Below are positions 28,818-38,348 of a stretch of DNA of 56,822 bases, piece by piece. Each line of letters starts with the position of its first letter. The stretch's first letter is position 1. The translations under genes were made by a program, and so were the position numbers. The stretch covers positions 1 to 56,822 of the forward strand of contig DYRG01000016.1 of the NCBI GenBank assembly GCA_020718845.1. Direction: 5' to 3'. The stretch comes from Thiomargarita sp. (GTDB lineage: Bacteria; Pseudomonadota; Gammaproteobacteria; Beggiatoales; Beggiatoaceae). Below the pieces are notes generated by a model. That model did not search any database. It was given only the letters and a program-made list of their open reading frames with translations, and was not told the origin of the DNA.

Positions 28818-30398
28818 TTAGAAAGGAAGAGGAATTTCTTGGTCATTCAAAAACAATTTACCGCCTTTAAATTCAGCATCTAATTTATAATGCTGTGCTT
28901 CTTCCACTAAGAATTTTTGAGCAATAAATTGTTTAATTTGTTCATCAACCATTTTTTCTGGTTTAATGGATTGAGTGGTTTGTTTTTTCTTAGGTTTCTC
29001 ACCCTCCATTTTATTTTCATTATTTTGTGATGCTTGAGGTTGTTGTTTGCTTTCTTTCAAGGTTAAAACCAAAATCTTCCGTAGCATTCCTTTAGAAATT
29101 TTAACGCTTGATTGCGCTTTAATTGCCATCTTCAACGTTTCAAATTTCTCCATTGAAAAGGGCTTTTTTCCATCAATTCCAATCGAGAAACTACCAATCA
29201 ATTCACCTTGATTTGTTTTAATTGCAAAGTGGTTGATATCTAATTCTGGAGAACCCTTTACTATTTTTGGCAATGCTTTCATCAAATCACCCATTAGCAT
29301 TACACCCATCATTTCTGGCGTGAACTCTTGAGTTGTTTGAAGTTGGCGCAAGGTTTTCTTGATGTCCGCCAATACTTGCGCATCTAAGTTATTCAAATCA
29401 GTTTGTAATTCAAGACTAATATTAGTTAAACCATTTGCAAAGTTTGCGGGCAATGTCAAATGATTCAGATTAAACTTTGAGAAAATATTTACAAATTTCT
29501 TTGTTTCTGGATCATTGATTTGAATAATCTTTTCGCCATAAATTTCTTTTGCAACAACCGTATCCTTATTATTCTTAAAAGAAATTTCACCAATTCCAAA
29601 TGAACCACGCCCTAAGCGCAAACCTTCTAAAATTTCTTGGTCATCAGATACAAATTTTGCATTTAAATTGCTCAAATGAAATGTGAAAGCATCTTTCTTT
29701 TCATGTGAAGCAATTTTAATGGTAGGAAATTCCAAATTAAAATGTAATGGTTCGTAGTATTCATTCAACTCTGCAGATAAAGAAAATTTCTCCATTAAAA
29801 TATCAAATTCATTCTCTATTTTAATTAAGAAATGTGGCATCGTTAAATTAGTGCTGAGATTTTTCAATGTACCAATATAATTCGCCGAACCATTTAGACC
29901 AGCCCATTCAAGTAGACCTTTTTTGTTATTCTCATTAATTTCTCCGTTGAAAGGGGCTAAATTAAAATTTGTTTTGGCTTTACCATTGGGCGCTTCGACG
30001 GTGGTTTGTAAAATGAAATCGGGTAACTTTTCTTTAAAACTTTTTTGCATATCTTCGGGATAAGGAAGATGCACAATAGTATTAACGATTTGGTTAGGAA
30101 TTTTGTTTGCTTCGTCGATGGTTTTGTTAAAGATTTCAGATAGAATCGTGAAAGGTTTATCTTCGGTAGTTTCGACCGTTGAAATGGGTTGGTTGTTAAT
30201 TTGATAATTTAAGGAAATTGTTTGAGCAGGTGGCTTTTGAGAAGTTTTCTTAGAAGGCTTAGTTTGAGCTTGTTTGTCTTCTATTTTGGGAGCGTTTTCT
30301 TGCGGTTGTTCAACGGGAGGTTCATTTGCCGACGCAGGGTAGAAACTCATTACAAATGCTATCGGCAAAGCACATATTACGGATTTATAAGTTATCAT
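28818..30398 (-). CDS. DUF945/YdgA-like periplasmic protein
   Basis: ATG 30398 is chosen over the GTG at 30407 because GGAG sits 8 bases before it. Residues 1-25 are a signal sequence (ending PASA), then a Pro/Lys/Gln-rich linker. The rest has the long alternating beta pattern of DUF945 proteins, with a late helical block (MMGVMLMGDLMKALPKIV) and KGSPELDINHFAIKTNQGEL, as in YdgA. Role unknown. It shares the strand with gloB but a terminator separates them. Confidence 0.65.
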   Translation of the reverse strand: MITYKSVICALPIAFVMSFYPASANEPPVEQPQENAPKIEDKQAQTKPSKKTSQKPPAQTISLNYQINNQPISTVETTEDKPFTILSEIFNKTIDEANKIPNQIVNTIVHLPYPEDMQKSFKEKLPDFILQTTVEAPNGKAKTNFNLAPFNGEINENNKKGLLEWAGLNGSANYIGTLKNLSTNLTMPHFLIKIENEFDILMEKFSLSAELNEYYEPLHFNLEFPTIKIASHEKKDAFTFHLSNLNAKFVSDDQEILEGLRLGRGSFGIGEISFKNNKDTVVAKEIYGEKIIQINDPETKKFVNIFSKFNLNHLTLPANFANGLTNISLELQTDLNNLDAQVLADIKKTLRQLQTTQEFTPEMMGVMLMGDLMKALPKIVKGSPELDINHFAIKTNQGELIGSFSIGIDGKKPFSMEKFETLKMAIKAQSSVKISKGMLRKILVLTLKESKQQPQASQNNENKMEGEKPKKKQTTQSIKPEKMVDEQIKQFIAQKFLVEEAQHYKLDAEFKGGKLFLNDQEIPLPF

Positions 30399-30437
30399 AA
30401 TTTTCACTCCATCCTAAATGGTAAAATGCAAGCGCAA

Positions 30438-30902
30438 TCATTTTACAGTTGAAAAGGTTGCATTTAAATACTTTTTCAAATAATCACGCAACCCTTCTTT
30501 GAAAGCATCTGTTGCTTCGGGATTGTAATAGAGAACAGCCATTTGCTTAGCTGTTAAACTGGGATCAATGCGTTCAATTTCAATAACCGCTTTGACAGGT
30601 GCAACGGCAATATTTGAATCAATGCGTAAAACGAAAGTTAAGGTTTTATTTTCTACCGTGAACTTACCACTATTTCGAGGAATTTTTGCTTCATCAACTA
30701 CTTCTCTCACTAATTGTTCGATGTTACCCATAAAAGGTTTGTCATATTCACGCCCTTCTAATCGCAATCTCAAATCATTTGTTAAAACCCCGCCAGTGGG
30801 TTCAACATCCATATCGTATTTGCTGCGTTTTTCGGTTTCAGCATGAACGGGCGATAATGTTAGAATTAAAGCTAAAGAAATCAATAAGTTATGCAATGAC
30901 AT
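30438..30902 (-). CDS. Secreted hypothetical protein
   Basis: A 154-residue protein with a signal peptide (residues 1-21, ending VHA) and a mature domain of strands and two helices. No cysteines or recognised motif. It lies 39 bases upstream of the DUF945-like gene on the same strand and could be a second secreted component of that unit. Confidence 0.65.
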   Translation of the reverse strand: MSLHNLLISLALILTLSPVHAETEKRSKYDMDVEPTGGVLTNDLRLRLEGREYDKPFMGNIEQLVREVVDEAKIPRNSGKFTVENKTLTFVLRIDSNIAVAPVKAVIEIERIDPSLTAKQMAVLYYNPEATDAFKEGLRDYLKKYLNATFSTVK

Positions 30903-30959
30903 AATTAATATCCTCTTGGTAATTGGCTAATAATAAATTTCTATGTCCACATCATACTA

Positions 30960-31541
30960 CTAAGTTAAATCATTGACTATTCGATCTCGGATAAACGGTT
31001 GAATTTCGGTGCTAAAATGATAATTTGGATGATCAACGCCAAAATGCAAAGTTTCTCCATTTTTAAGCATTGCAATTTGAGAAACAGGGATTTCAAAGCG
31101 TAAAAAATGAACGGCGGAAGTTTTTTCTTCAGTGGTTCTTTCTAAATCCTCATCGGCAATTGCAAATATTTTCTCACAATTTCTTATCTGCGTCCAAATG
31201 CGTTGCTCAATATCAATCATTTGAGCTAAGGCTTGACGACGTTCCTCAATATCAGTGAACTCAATCATCATAGTTGCTTTCCAATTTGTTCCATCAGGAA
31301 TTAATGGATTATAAGCAGCCAATTCTTCTTCAATTGCGGCTTTTTCAAATATTTTTTCAATCCGCAACATTTCTTGAATTTGATATTGAATCGTTAGGCG
31401 ATCTTCAAAATACAGCGTCAAATGATTTCCTAACATCACGCAACGCTGTTTTTTGTGCGCCATGACTTGTTGGCGAAATGCCGCTCTTTTCTCAGCATAT
31501 TTTTCCAAACTCATTAAGTCTTGACGAGTTAATTTGCTCAT
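30960..31541 (-). CDS. DUF3501 family protein
   Basis: A 193-residue soluble protein whose pattern (MLGNHLTLYFEDRLTIQYQIQEMLRIEKIF; IPDGTNWKATMMIEF) fits DUF3501. Family members are found next to heterodisulfide-reductase-like Fe-S proteins and rubrerythrin-type ferritins, exactly as here. The biochemical role is unknown; context suggests oxidative-stress or iron handling. It sits 9 bases from the Fe-S protein gene. Confidence 0.8.
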   Translation of the reverse strand: MSKLTRQDLMSLEKYAEKRAAFRQQVMAHKKQRCVMLGNHLTLYFEDRLTIQYQIQEMLRIEKIFEKAAIEEELAAYNPLIPDGTNWKATMMIEFTDIEERRQALAQMIDIEQRIWTQIRNCEKIFAIADEDLERTTEEKTSAVHFLRFEIPVSQIAMLKNGETLHFGVDHPNYHFSTEIQPFIRDRIVNDLT

Positions 31542-31550
31542 GACTGTTCT

Positions 31551-32888
31551 CTATTTTTCTCTCAAACCATACGCGATACATAATAAGCTAAATGGATGCA
31601 ATGGTTGCTTACCATTTTTCAAACCATTTTCAATTTGATGACCTGCCATTGGACAATCACTTCCGTAATAATCTGGATCAAAAGATTTTACTTTATTAAC
31701 AACGTGTTTCGCAATTTTCATCGAGGCTTGATGGGTTTCTGCGCGCACTGCATACGTTCCATCATGACCAGAGCAACGTTCAATCACATCGACTTGAGTA
31801 TTTGGAATAAGTTGCAACATTTCTTTGGTTTTTAATCCAATGTTTTGAACCCGTAAATGACAAGGCACATGATACGACACTTTTCCTAACGAGTTTTTGA
31901 AATCGGTTTTCAATAAACCCGCTTTATGTCGCAATATCAAATATTCAAACGGATCAAACATCTTTTGTTGAACTTTTGCAACCTCTGGATCATTGGGGAA
32001 AAGTAACGGTAATTCTTGTTTGAACATTAACGCACAAGAAGGAATCGGTGCAACAATATCAAATCCTTCGTCAATTAACTTCGATAAAATCGGAATGTTA
32101 AACTCTTTTGATTCTTTAACGCTTTCTAAATCACCAACTTCTAGTTTAGGCATTCCACAACATTTTTCTTTTGGCGTTAATTTAACGGGAATACCATTAT
32201 ATTCAAAGACTTTCATTAAGTCTTCTGCCATTTCTGGTTCATTACGATTTCCATAACAAGTCACAAATAACGCTACTTTACCGGTTGTTTGATCGGTTGG
32301 AATCGGTGAACTAGAAATATGATTGAAATTATTTTCACGTTTTCTCAAATTATTGCTATGAAACTCAGGCAAAATCGCATCCGCACTAATCCCTAAAAGT
32401 TTCTCATTGATTTGGCGAATCGGTTTAATTTTATTAACGGCATTTGAAATCTGAGAAATGATTGGAATGCCTAAGAAACTTCCCATCATATCCGTTGAAG
32501 TTAAAATCTTATCGCGTAATTTGGTATGACCTTGTTTGAATTTAACTGCTTTTGCTCTCAACATCAAATGAGGAAAATCTAATGCCCATTCATGCGGCGG
32601 CACATACGGACATTTGGTCATATAACACATATCGCACAAATAGCAATGATCAACGACTTGACCGTAATGTTTCTTATCAACGCTGTGTAATTCTACATCA
32701 TGCGTTTCGTCAATTAAATCAAAGAGTTTTGGAAAGGCTTCGCATAAATTAAAACAGCGTCGACAACCATGACAAATCTCAAAAACTCTCTCAAGTTCTT
32801 TAGTTAATAATTCTTCATTGTAGAAATCGGGATTTTTCCAATCAATCGCATGGCGAGTGGGTGCTTCTAAATTACCTTCGCGAGCCAT
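31551..32888 (-). CDS. (Fe-S)-binding, heterodisulfide reductase-like (GlpC/HdrD-type) protein
   Basis: The 445-residue protein has two 4Fe-4S ferredoxin clusters (Cys39/42/45/49 and Cys82/85/88/93). Two CCG-type cysteine-rich domains follow, with KCCGMPKLEVGD in the first and RCSGHDGTYAV in the second. This is the layout of HdrD/GlpC electron carriers. With DUF3501, Bfr and rubrerythrin it forms a cluster known in several proteobacteria, whose redox partner is not established. Confidence 0.88.
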   Translation of the reverse strand: MAREGNLEAPTRHAIDWKNPDFYNEELLTKELERVFEICHGCRRCFNLCEAFPKLFDLIDETHDVELHSVDKKHYGQVVDHCYLCDMCYMTKCPYVPPHEWALDFPHLMLRAKAVKFKQGHTKLRDKILTSTDMMGSFLGIPIISQISNAVNKIKPIRQINEKLLGISADAILPEFHSNNLRKRENNFNHISSSPIPTDQTTGKVALFVTCYGNRNEPEMAEDLMKVFEYNGIPVKLTPKEKCCGMPKLEVGDLESVKESKEFNIPILSKLIDEGFDIVAPIPSCALMFKQELPLLFPNDPEVAKVQQKMFDPFEYLILRHKAGLLKTDFKNSLGKVSYHVPCHLRVQNIGLKTKEMLQLIPNTQVDVIERCSGHDGTYAVRAETHQASMKIAKHVVNKVKSFDPDYYGSDCPMAGHQIENGLKNGKQPLHPFSLLCIAYGLREK

Positions 32889-32897
32889 AACAACCTC

Positions 32898-33410
32898 CTA
32901 AGGTTTCCTTGGATTAGGATTGGCAGGAGCTAATGAAACCGTTTTGCTCCGTTCAATGGATTGCAACGCTAAATATTCATTACCAAATTTACTAATGTTT
33001 CCTAATTCGTTATCATATTGATTATAATGACGTTCTTCGTCCATTACTAATTCTTCAAAGAGCTTTTTAGTCATCGAATCCGCATGATTTGAACACGCAA
33101 CTGCCCAATTATTATAATCCTTAATGCTTTGTTCTTCTAATCGTTGAGCAACCGCCAACATTTCTTTAACGTCATGAATTTTGTGAACAGGATCAGTGGC
33201 TGCCATTTCAATGTCGCCTTTGAGAAATAAAATTCTTTCAGCAATTTTCTCAATATGTAACATTTCTTGAATCGCGGTTTGTTTAAATAATGCGGCTAAC
33301 AAATCATAACCTTGATCGTCGCATTGAAAATGAAAATACATATATTGATGAACGGCAGAAAGTTCTCCACCAACCGCTTTATTTAATAAAACAATACTTT
33401 CTTGATACAT
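32898..33410 (-). CDS. bfr: Bacterioferritin-type ferritin
   Basis: A 170-residue four-helix ferritin: LNKAVGGELSAVHQY, then QEMLHIEKIAERILFLKGD, which carries the ferroxidase glutamates and histidine and the Met that ligates heme in true Bfr. Later DEERHYNQYDNE supplies the remaining ligands. It stores iron and detoxifies it. The last 20 residues (APANPNPRKP) are a Pro-rich extension not typical of Bfr. It lies 9 bases from the Fe-S protein gene. Confidence 0.88.
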   Translation of the reverse strand: MYQESIVLLNKAVGGELSAVHQYMYFHFQCDDQGYDLLAALFKQTAIQEMLHIEKIAERILFLKGDIEMAATDPVHKIHDVKEMLAVAQRLEEQSIKDYNNWAVACSNHADSMTKKLFEELVMDEERHYNQYDNELGNISKFGNEYLALQSIERSKTVSLAPANPNPRKP

Positions 33411-33425
33411 TTGCTATCCTCCAGT

Positions 33426-33797
33426 TTAAGGTAATTCGTTTTTTAATGCTAAAGAAACAGACAGTATTTCTTTTATATTCAACAATTTAACATCATTTGT
33501 AAAAAATCTAGCGTTTAAAAAGTGGGCTGTGGCTATAATGAGTGCGTCAGGTAATTTTAAACGATAATTGCGTCGAAAATGAATTGCACTTTCTTTAATT
33601 GAATTATTTAGATCAATAATTGTAATATTGTTAAATAATTGGCGAATTTGTTTCTCGTCTTCTGATTTCAACATTGGATAAGAAAGTAATTCAATTTCTG
33701 TAATAACAGAGATACATAAATTCGCTTGTGGTAAAGGTTCAATTAAACGACCTGCCATGAAATAAAGCACTGCATTGGTATCTAAAACAATGTTCAT
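33426..33797 (-). CDS. PIN-domain toxin (VapC-like)
   Basis: About 123 residues: LDTNAVLYFMAG, ITEIELLSYP, LKLPDALIIATA and TNDVKLLNI give the four acidic PIN positions. I choose the start at 33797, which overlaps the antitoxin stop as ATGA. The pair is inserted between bfr and rubrerythrin. Confidence 0.82.
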   Translation of the reverse strand: MNIVLDTNAVLYFMAGRLIEPLPQANLCISVITEIELLSYPMLKSEDEKQIRQLFNNITIIDLNNSIKESAIHFRRNYRLKLPDALIIATAHFLNARFFTNDVKLLNIKEILSVSLALKNELP

Positions 33798-34015
33798 GCC
33801 CATTCATCTCTAATCATCTTTTGAAATTCTAAGGGGTCTTGTGTTAAAGAAATTGTTCCAGCATAGCAATTAATATCTTGAGGTATTTTATTTGGTATTT
33901 CATCCGCACCTAAAATAATAACTTTAACCGTTTTTCCTTGCTGCCAATCTTGATAAGAAAGAGGCAAATGAATTAGCCCATTATCTAAACAAGTTTCAAA
34001 TTCAATCGCTTGCAT
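33794..34015 (-). CDS. Antitoxin partner of the PIN toxin
   Basis: ATG 34015 has the ribosome-binding site AGGAGA in front; the frame is open further upstream but without support. The 73-residue protein starts MQAIEFETCLDNGLIHLP, the same opening style as the antitoxin at 45415 (MNAIEFDAQI). The C-terminus ends in an acidic helix likely to hold the toxin. Confidence 0.72.
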   Translation of the reverse strand: MQAIEFETCLDNGLIHLPLSYQDWQQGKTVKVIILGADEIPNKIPQDINCYAGTISLTQDPLEFQKMIRDEWA

Positions 34016-34030
34016 GATGTTCTCCTGATT

Positions 34031-34058
34031 TGTTCCCACGACAGCTCATGGGAACAAA
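34031..34058. promoter_or_regulatory. Inverted repeat before the antitoxin gene, possible operator
   Basis: 9-bp arms TTGTTCCCA / TGGGAACAA separated by 10 bases, 16 bases upstream of the antitoxin start. Toxin-antitoxin promoters are commonly autoregulated at such palindromes. It has no T tail on either side, so it is not a terminator. Confidence 0.45.
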
Positions 34059-34066
34059 ACAAAAAA

Positions 34067-34486
34067 TTAAGCTAAAGCATCTAAGGCTTTTTGGAAACGA
34101 TTTGCGTGAGAACGTTCAGCTTTTGCTAAGGTTTCAAACCAATCAGCGATTTCATCGAAACCTTCTTCACGAGCGGCTTTCGCCATGCCGGGATACATAT
34201 CGGTGTATTCGTGGGTTTCGCCAGCGATGGAAGCGCGTAAATTGTCGGCGGTTGGACCGATTGGCAAGCCAGTTGCGGGATCGCCAACGGCTTCCAAATA
34301 TTCTAAATGACCGTGCGCGTGACCCGTTTCGCCTTCGGCGGTTGAACGAAAGACGGTTGACACGTCATTATAACCTTCCACGTCGGCTTTGGCTGCGAAA
34401 TAGAGGTAACGGCGATTTGCCTGAGATTCGCCCGCAAATGCGGCTTTGAGGTTTTCTTCGGTTTTACTACCTTTTAGAGTTGCCAT
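34067..34486 (-). CDS. Rubrerythrin-type diiron protein without a rubredoxin domain
   Basis: A 139-residue protein with the two EX..EXXH motifs of rubrerythrin ([16 protein letters not shown], ..[40 protein letters not shown]). The C-terminal rubredoxin domain is absent, as in the short 'sulerythrin/erythrin' type. It probably reduces peroxides using another electron donor; the neighbouring Fe-S protein is a candidate by context only. Confidence 0.9.
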   Translation of the reverse strand: MATLKGSKTEENLKAAFAGESQANRRYLYFAAKADVEGYNDVSTVFRSTAEGETGHAHGHLEYLEAVGDPATGLPIGPTADNLRASIAGETHEYTDMYPGMAKAAREEGFDEIADWFETLAKAERSHANRFQKALDALA

Positions 34487-34566
34487 CAGATTTCTCCTAT
34501 GTAAAGTGGGTTAAAGTAGACTAATTCTAAAGTCTGTGCTTACAGTATGCTTCTTTTATAAAAAAG

Positions 34567-35433
34567 TCAACTTTTAATCTTAAAAACTGACACGACGGCT
34601 TTGTGATCGGAAGTTTTATTGGCGATCACACGATGATCGATGAGCGACCAAGTATTTGGGGCAAAAATATAATCATTGACGACGGGCGGATTGTCGAAAA
34701 GGGGCGAGGTGGGCGGTCCGTGAAATTCGCCGCTAAACAGTTTGCTAGCTTCTAAAAAACGAATTGACGGCGATTCGGGTGGCACATTGAAATCTCCCGC
34801 TAAAATACTCGGATGATTGCCTAGCTCGCCAATAATTTGAGTGGTTTGATTTAAATTGATTTGCCAATTCTTATGATCATTATGCACGCCCGCAACCCAA
34901 ATTAAACCCGAAGGTAGATTTAAAGTTGCTAAAGGTGACGGCAAACCATTTGGGGGTTGAGGATTACATTGCAACGGATAACGAGATAAAATGGCATTTC
35001 CTCCAATATAACGAACAAAACCAATCACTTTATCGTCATTTTCATTAAAAACCCATGAGTACATTCCGCTTTTGTCGGCTAAATAAGCAACCAATCTTTC
35101 TTCAAAAGGAAGCATTTGTTGTGGCATTTCAGTTAAAACCACAATATCGGGCTTTTCTTCATGAATAATGTTTGCAACTTGATTAAGATGTTCTTTAATA
35201 AATGAAGGAAAAAAACCTTTAAAAAACCACGCTTCGTAGAAATGTCGAGATTTCATAGCAACATTAAAGGTCATGACGCTGATTTTATCGGGGGCTTCCA
35301 AAAGAGGCTTGGGAAGATGTTTAGTAATCGCAAAAGTCAACGCCATGCCGCCACTTCGTTGCAATATCCAAAAACTATAAATGCTAATAGTTAATATAAA
35401 ACAAAGACTTAATAATAAAAGCCATTTGCGCAT
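34567..35433 (-). CDS. Endonuclease/exonuclease/phosphatase family protein
   Basis: ATG 35433 is supported by a GGGGG site 7 bases ahead. Residues about 7-25 form a membrane helix, so the catalytic domain should face the periplasm. EEP motifs are TFNVAM, VVLTEMPQ, VHNDHKNW, AGDFNVPP and the terminal SDHKAV. The substrate (nucleic acid, phospholipid or other phosphodiester) is unknown. Confidence 0.85.
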   Translation of the reverse strand: MRKWLLLLSLCFILTISIYSFWILQRSGGMALTFAITKHLPKPLLEAPDKISVMTFNVAMKSRHFYEAWFFKGFFPSFIKEHLNQVANIIHEEKPDIVVLTEMPQQMLPFEERLVAYLADKSGMYSWVFNENDDKVIGFVRYIGGNAILSRYPLQCNPQPPNGLPSPLATLNLPSGLIWVAGVHNDHKNWQINLNQTTQIIGELGNHPSILAGDFNVPPESPSIRFLEASKLFSGEFHGPPTSPLFDNPPVVNDYIFAPNTWSLIDHRVIANKTSDHKAVVSVFKIKS

Positions 35434-35468
35434 CTTTTGTCCCCCATAAAGCAACGCGAGCGCTTATT

Positions 35469-37487
35469 CTATCTCATTCCACAATGTTTTAATAAAGCGT
35501 CTATTTTAGGTTCACGACCTCGAAAATTCTTAAATAAAATCATTGGAGATTGTGAACCACCTTTTGCTAAAATATGTTCTCTAAATTTCAAACCCGTTTC
35601 TCGATCAAAAATCCCCTTTTCCTCAAATAGAGAAAACGCATCTGCCGATAACACTTCCGCCCATTTGTAACTATAATAACCCGCCGCATATCCTCCTGAA
35701 AAGATATGTCCAAAACTATGTTGAAATCGATTAAAGTCGGGAGGAATAATCACTGCTACTTGTTCTCGAACTTCATTTAAAAGTTGTTGGATATTTGTTT
35801 GATTATTAAATTCACAATGTAACCTAAAATCAAATAGTGCAAATTCAACTTGTCTTAACATAAACAAACCCGTTTGAAAGTTTTTAGCGGCTTGCATTTT
35901 ATTAAAGAGTTCTTCAGAAAGTTGCTCACCCGTTTGATAATGTTGCGCAAATAAATCTAAGGCTTCTTTTTCCCACGCCCAATTCTCAAGCATTTGACTC
36001 GGCAATTCTACCGCATCCCACGCGACACCATTTACGCCAGAAACCGCTGGTTCTTCTATTTCTGTTAACAAATGATGTAATGCGTGACCAAACTCATGAA
36101 ATAAAGTCGTCACTTCTTGATGCGTTAAAAGCGACGGCGTTTCTCCAATCGGTTGAGCAAAATTACATACCACAAATGCAGCTGGTTTTTGTATTTTAGA
36201 ATCACGAATTTTACGCGGACGAAAGCCTCCCATCCATGCGCCACCGCGTTTGCCTTTTCTTACATACGGATCGAAATAAAATTGACCAATGATCTCATTG
36301 TTTTTGTTGGTTATTTCATAACATTCTGCATTTTCATGCCATAATTCCAAATGCTCACGTTTTTGGATAGAAATTTTAAAGAGTTTCTCGATAATTTGAA
36401 ATAAACCTTGCAATACTTTTGGCAATGGAAAATAAGGGCGTAAAATTTCTTGAGAAACCGAATAACGATATTCTTTCAAACGTTCTGAATAATAAGGAAT
36501 ATCCCACGCATTTAATTCTGCAATTCCGTATTCAGTTTTTGCAAACCCTTTTAATTCATACAAATCACGTTCTGCAAAAGGTTTTGCCCGTTTCGCTAAA
36601 TCTAATAAAAATTCAATCACTTGTTCTGGCGATTCCGCCATTTTTTTTGCCAATGAATAATCAGAATAATGCTTAAAATTCAATAGCTTAGCCATTTGCT
36701 GGCGTAAATTCATGATTTCAAACATCACGGTTGAATTATCAAATTTTTCATCGCCTAATTCAGAGGCTCGCGTCACAAATCCTCGATATATTTCTTCACG
36801 AAGATGTTGATCTTTTGCATAATTCATTACCGATAAATAACACGGCATATCTAACGTTAAAATCCACCCTTCTAAACCTTTTTCTTGAGCAGTTTGTTTT
36901 GCAGTTGATTTCGTTGATTCTGGCAAGCCTTCTAATAAATTTTCTTCTACAATATGTTTCTGCCATGCGTGCGTTGCATCTAAAAGATGTTGTCCAAACT
37001 GTGAAGATAATTGAGAAAGCTCTTTTTTAATAGTTTTAAATTGGTCTTTTTTATCATCAGACAAATCCACGCCCGACAAATGAAATTCTTTTAATTCATT
37101 ATCGATAATTTGTTTTTGAGTTTGGTTGAAATTTGAATAAAGATCGCTATTTTTGAGTGTTTGATAATGCTTAAAAAGACTTTGATTTTGTCCATTTTCG
37201 CTATGATAGGCAGAAATCAATGGCAAACCTGCATTGTACGCGGCTCTTAATTCATCATTATCCGCAACATTATGCAAATGAGAAACAATTGACCACGTTG
37301 TTTCTAAACGATCCTCTAAATCTTCTAACACTTGCACAAAATTTTCAAAGGTTGGGGTTTCTAATTGTTCAAGTTGTTTTATCGTTTCTCTGTTTTCAGT
37401 TAAAATCTGTGCAATCGCAGGTTCAATATGTTCGGGAAGGATTTTATTAAAAGCAGGAAAATCAGCTAAATTTAATAATGGGTTCAT
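35469..37487 (-). CDS. prlC: Oligopeptidase A (M3 zinc peptidase)
   Basis: It degrades signal peptides and other short peptides in the cytoplasm. The 672-residue protein contains HEFGHALHHLLT (zinc ligands His, His) and the downstream Glu, with GGAWMGGF and the C-terminal SGGYAAGYYSYKWAEVLSAD typical of PrlC. Length is standard. It lies 3 bases after the rsmI stop in the same leftward transcript. Confidence 0.95.
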   Translation of the reverse strand: MNPLLNLADFPAFNKILPEHIEPAIAQILTENRETIKQLEQLETPTFENFVQVLEDLEDRLETTWSIVSHLHNVADNDELRAAYNAGLPLISAYHSENGQNQSLFKHYQTLKNSDLYSNFNQTQKQIIDNELKEFHLSGVDLSDDKKDQFKTIKKELSQLSSQFGQHLLDATHAWQKHIVEENLLEGLPESTKSTAKQTAQEKGLEGWILTLDMPCYLSVMNYAKDQHLREEIYRGFVTRASELGDEKFDNSTVMFEIMNLRQQMAKLLNFKHYSDYSLAKKMAESPEQVIEFLLDLAKRAKPFAERDLYELKGFAKTEYGIAELNAWDIPYYSERLKEYRYSVSQEILRPYFPLPKVLQGLFQIIEKLFKISIQKREHLELWHENAECYEITNKNNEIIGQFYFDPYVRKGKRGGAWMGGFRPRKIRDSKIQKPAAFVVCNFAQPIGETPSLLTHQEVTTLFHEFGHALHHLLTEIEEPAVSGVNGVAWDAVELPSQMLENWAWEKEALDLFAQHYQTGEQLSEELFNKMQAAKNFQTGLFMLRQVEFALFDFRLHCEFNNQTNIQQLLNEVREQVAVIIPPDFNRFQHSFGHIFSGGYAAGYYSYKWAEVLSADAFSLFEEKGIFDRETGLKFREHILAKGGSQSPMILFKNFRGREPKIDALLKHCGMR

Positions 37488-37490
37488 TTC

Positions 37491-38348
37491 TCAAGTTCCT
37501 TTTGAAAAAGTTAAAGCGTGCGCATATAATTTGTTTTTAGGTAAATGGGTTATTTCAGCGGTTAAACGAGCGGCTTCTTTAATGGGTAAAGATTTACATA
37601 AAATTTTTAAAATATGCTCGGCTTCATTTGAAATTTCCTCTGCGGTTTGTTCTTTAATAAAACCACCTAAAATAATCACAAATTCGCCTTTCTGATGAGC
37701 ATGATCTTGTTTTAACCATTGTTTTAATTCAATTAAAGAACGATTTAAGCAAGTTTCATAAATTTTTGAAATCTCTTTCACTAATGCACCGCGTCGAGTT
37801 TCTCCAAAAATTGCAATAAAATCTTCAATCGTTTCTAAAATTCGATGCGGTGCTTCGTAAAATACTTGCGTTCGAGTTTCTTTAATTAAAGTTTCTAAAT
37901 GCGCACGACGGGTCGAGGGTTTCGACGGCAAAAATCCTTCAAAAACAAACTGATCCGCTGGAAATCCCGCAATCGATAACGCGGAGATAATCGCACTCGC
38001 TCCCGGAATTGCTTTGACATTCAAATGGTTAGCGTGCACCATTTCTAAAAGTTTTGCACCCGGATCGCTAATTAACGGCGTGCCCGCGTCGCTAATTAAC
38101 CCGACACTTTCTCCGTTTTTTAAGCGCGAAATAACGTGTTCACCTTGTTCCCGTTCGTTGTGAGAATGCAATGAAATCAATGGGGTAGCGATCCCAAAAT
38201 ATTGCAACAACGGACGCGAATGGCGAGTGTCTTCGGCGGCGATTACATCCACATTTTTAAGGGTTTCAATCGCACGCGGACTAAAATCCCCTAAATTTCC
38301 TAATGGCGTTGCCACCACATAAAGCGTTGATTTTTCAAGCGTTTGCAT
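37491..38348 (-). CDS. rsmI: 16S rRNA (cytidine-2'-O)-methyltransferase RsmI
   Basis: Methylates C1402 of 16S rRNA. Motifs [47 protein letters not shown] and [13 protein letters not shown] are diagnostic. Length 285 is usual. The start overlaps hemE by 14 bases. Confidence 0.95.
   Translation of the reverse strand: MQTLEKSTLYVVATPLGNLGDFSPRAIETLKNVDVIAAEDTRHSRPLLQYFGIATPLISLHSHNEREQGEHVISRLKNGESVGLISDAGTPLISDPGAKLLEMVHANHLNVKAIPGASAIISALSIAGFPADQFVFEGFLPSKPSTRRAHLETLIKETRTQVFYEAPHRILETIEDFIAIFGETRRGALVKEISKIYETCLNRSLIELKQWLKQDHAHQKGEFVIILGGFIKEQTAEEISNEAEHILKILCKSLPIKEAARLTAEITHLPKNKLYAHALTFSKGT

Noticed and set aside
36153-37450. Forward frames inside prlC
   Set aside because: Shadow frames; prlC is intact across the region.
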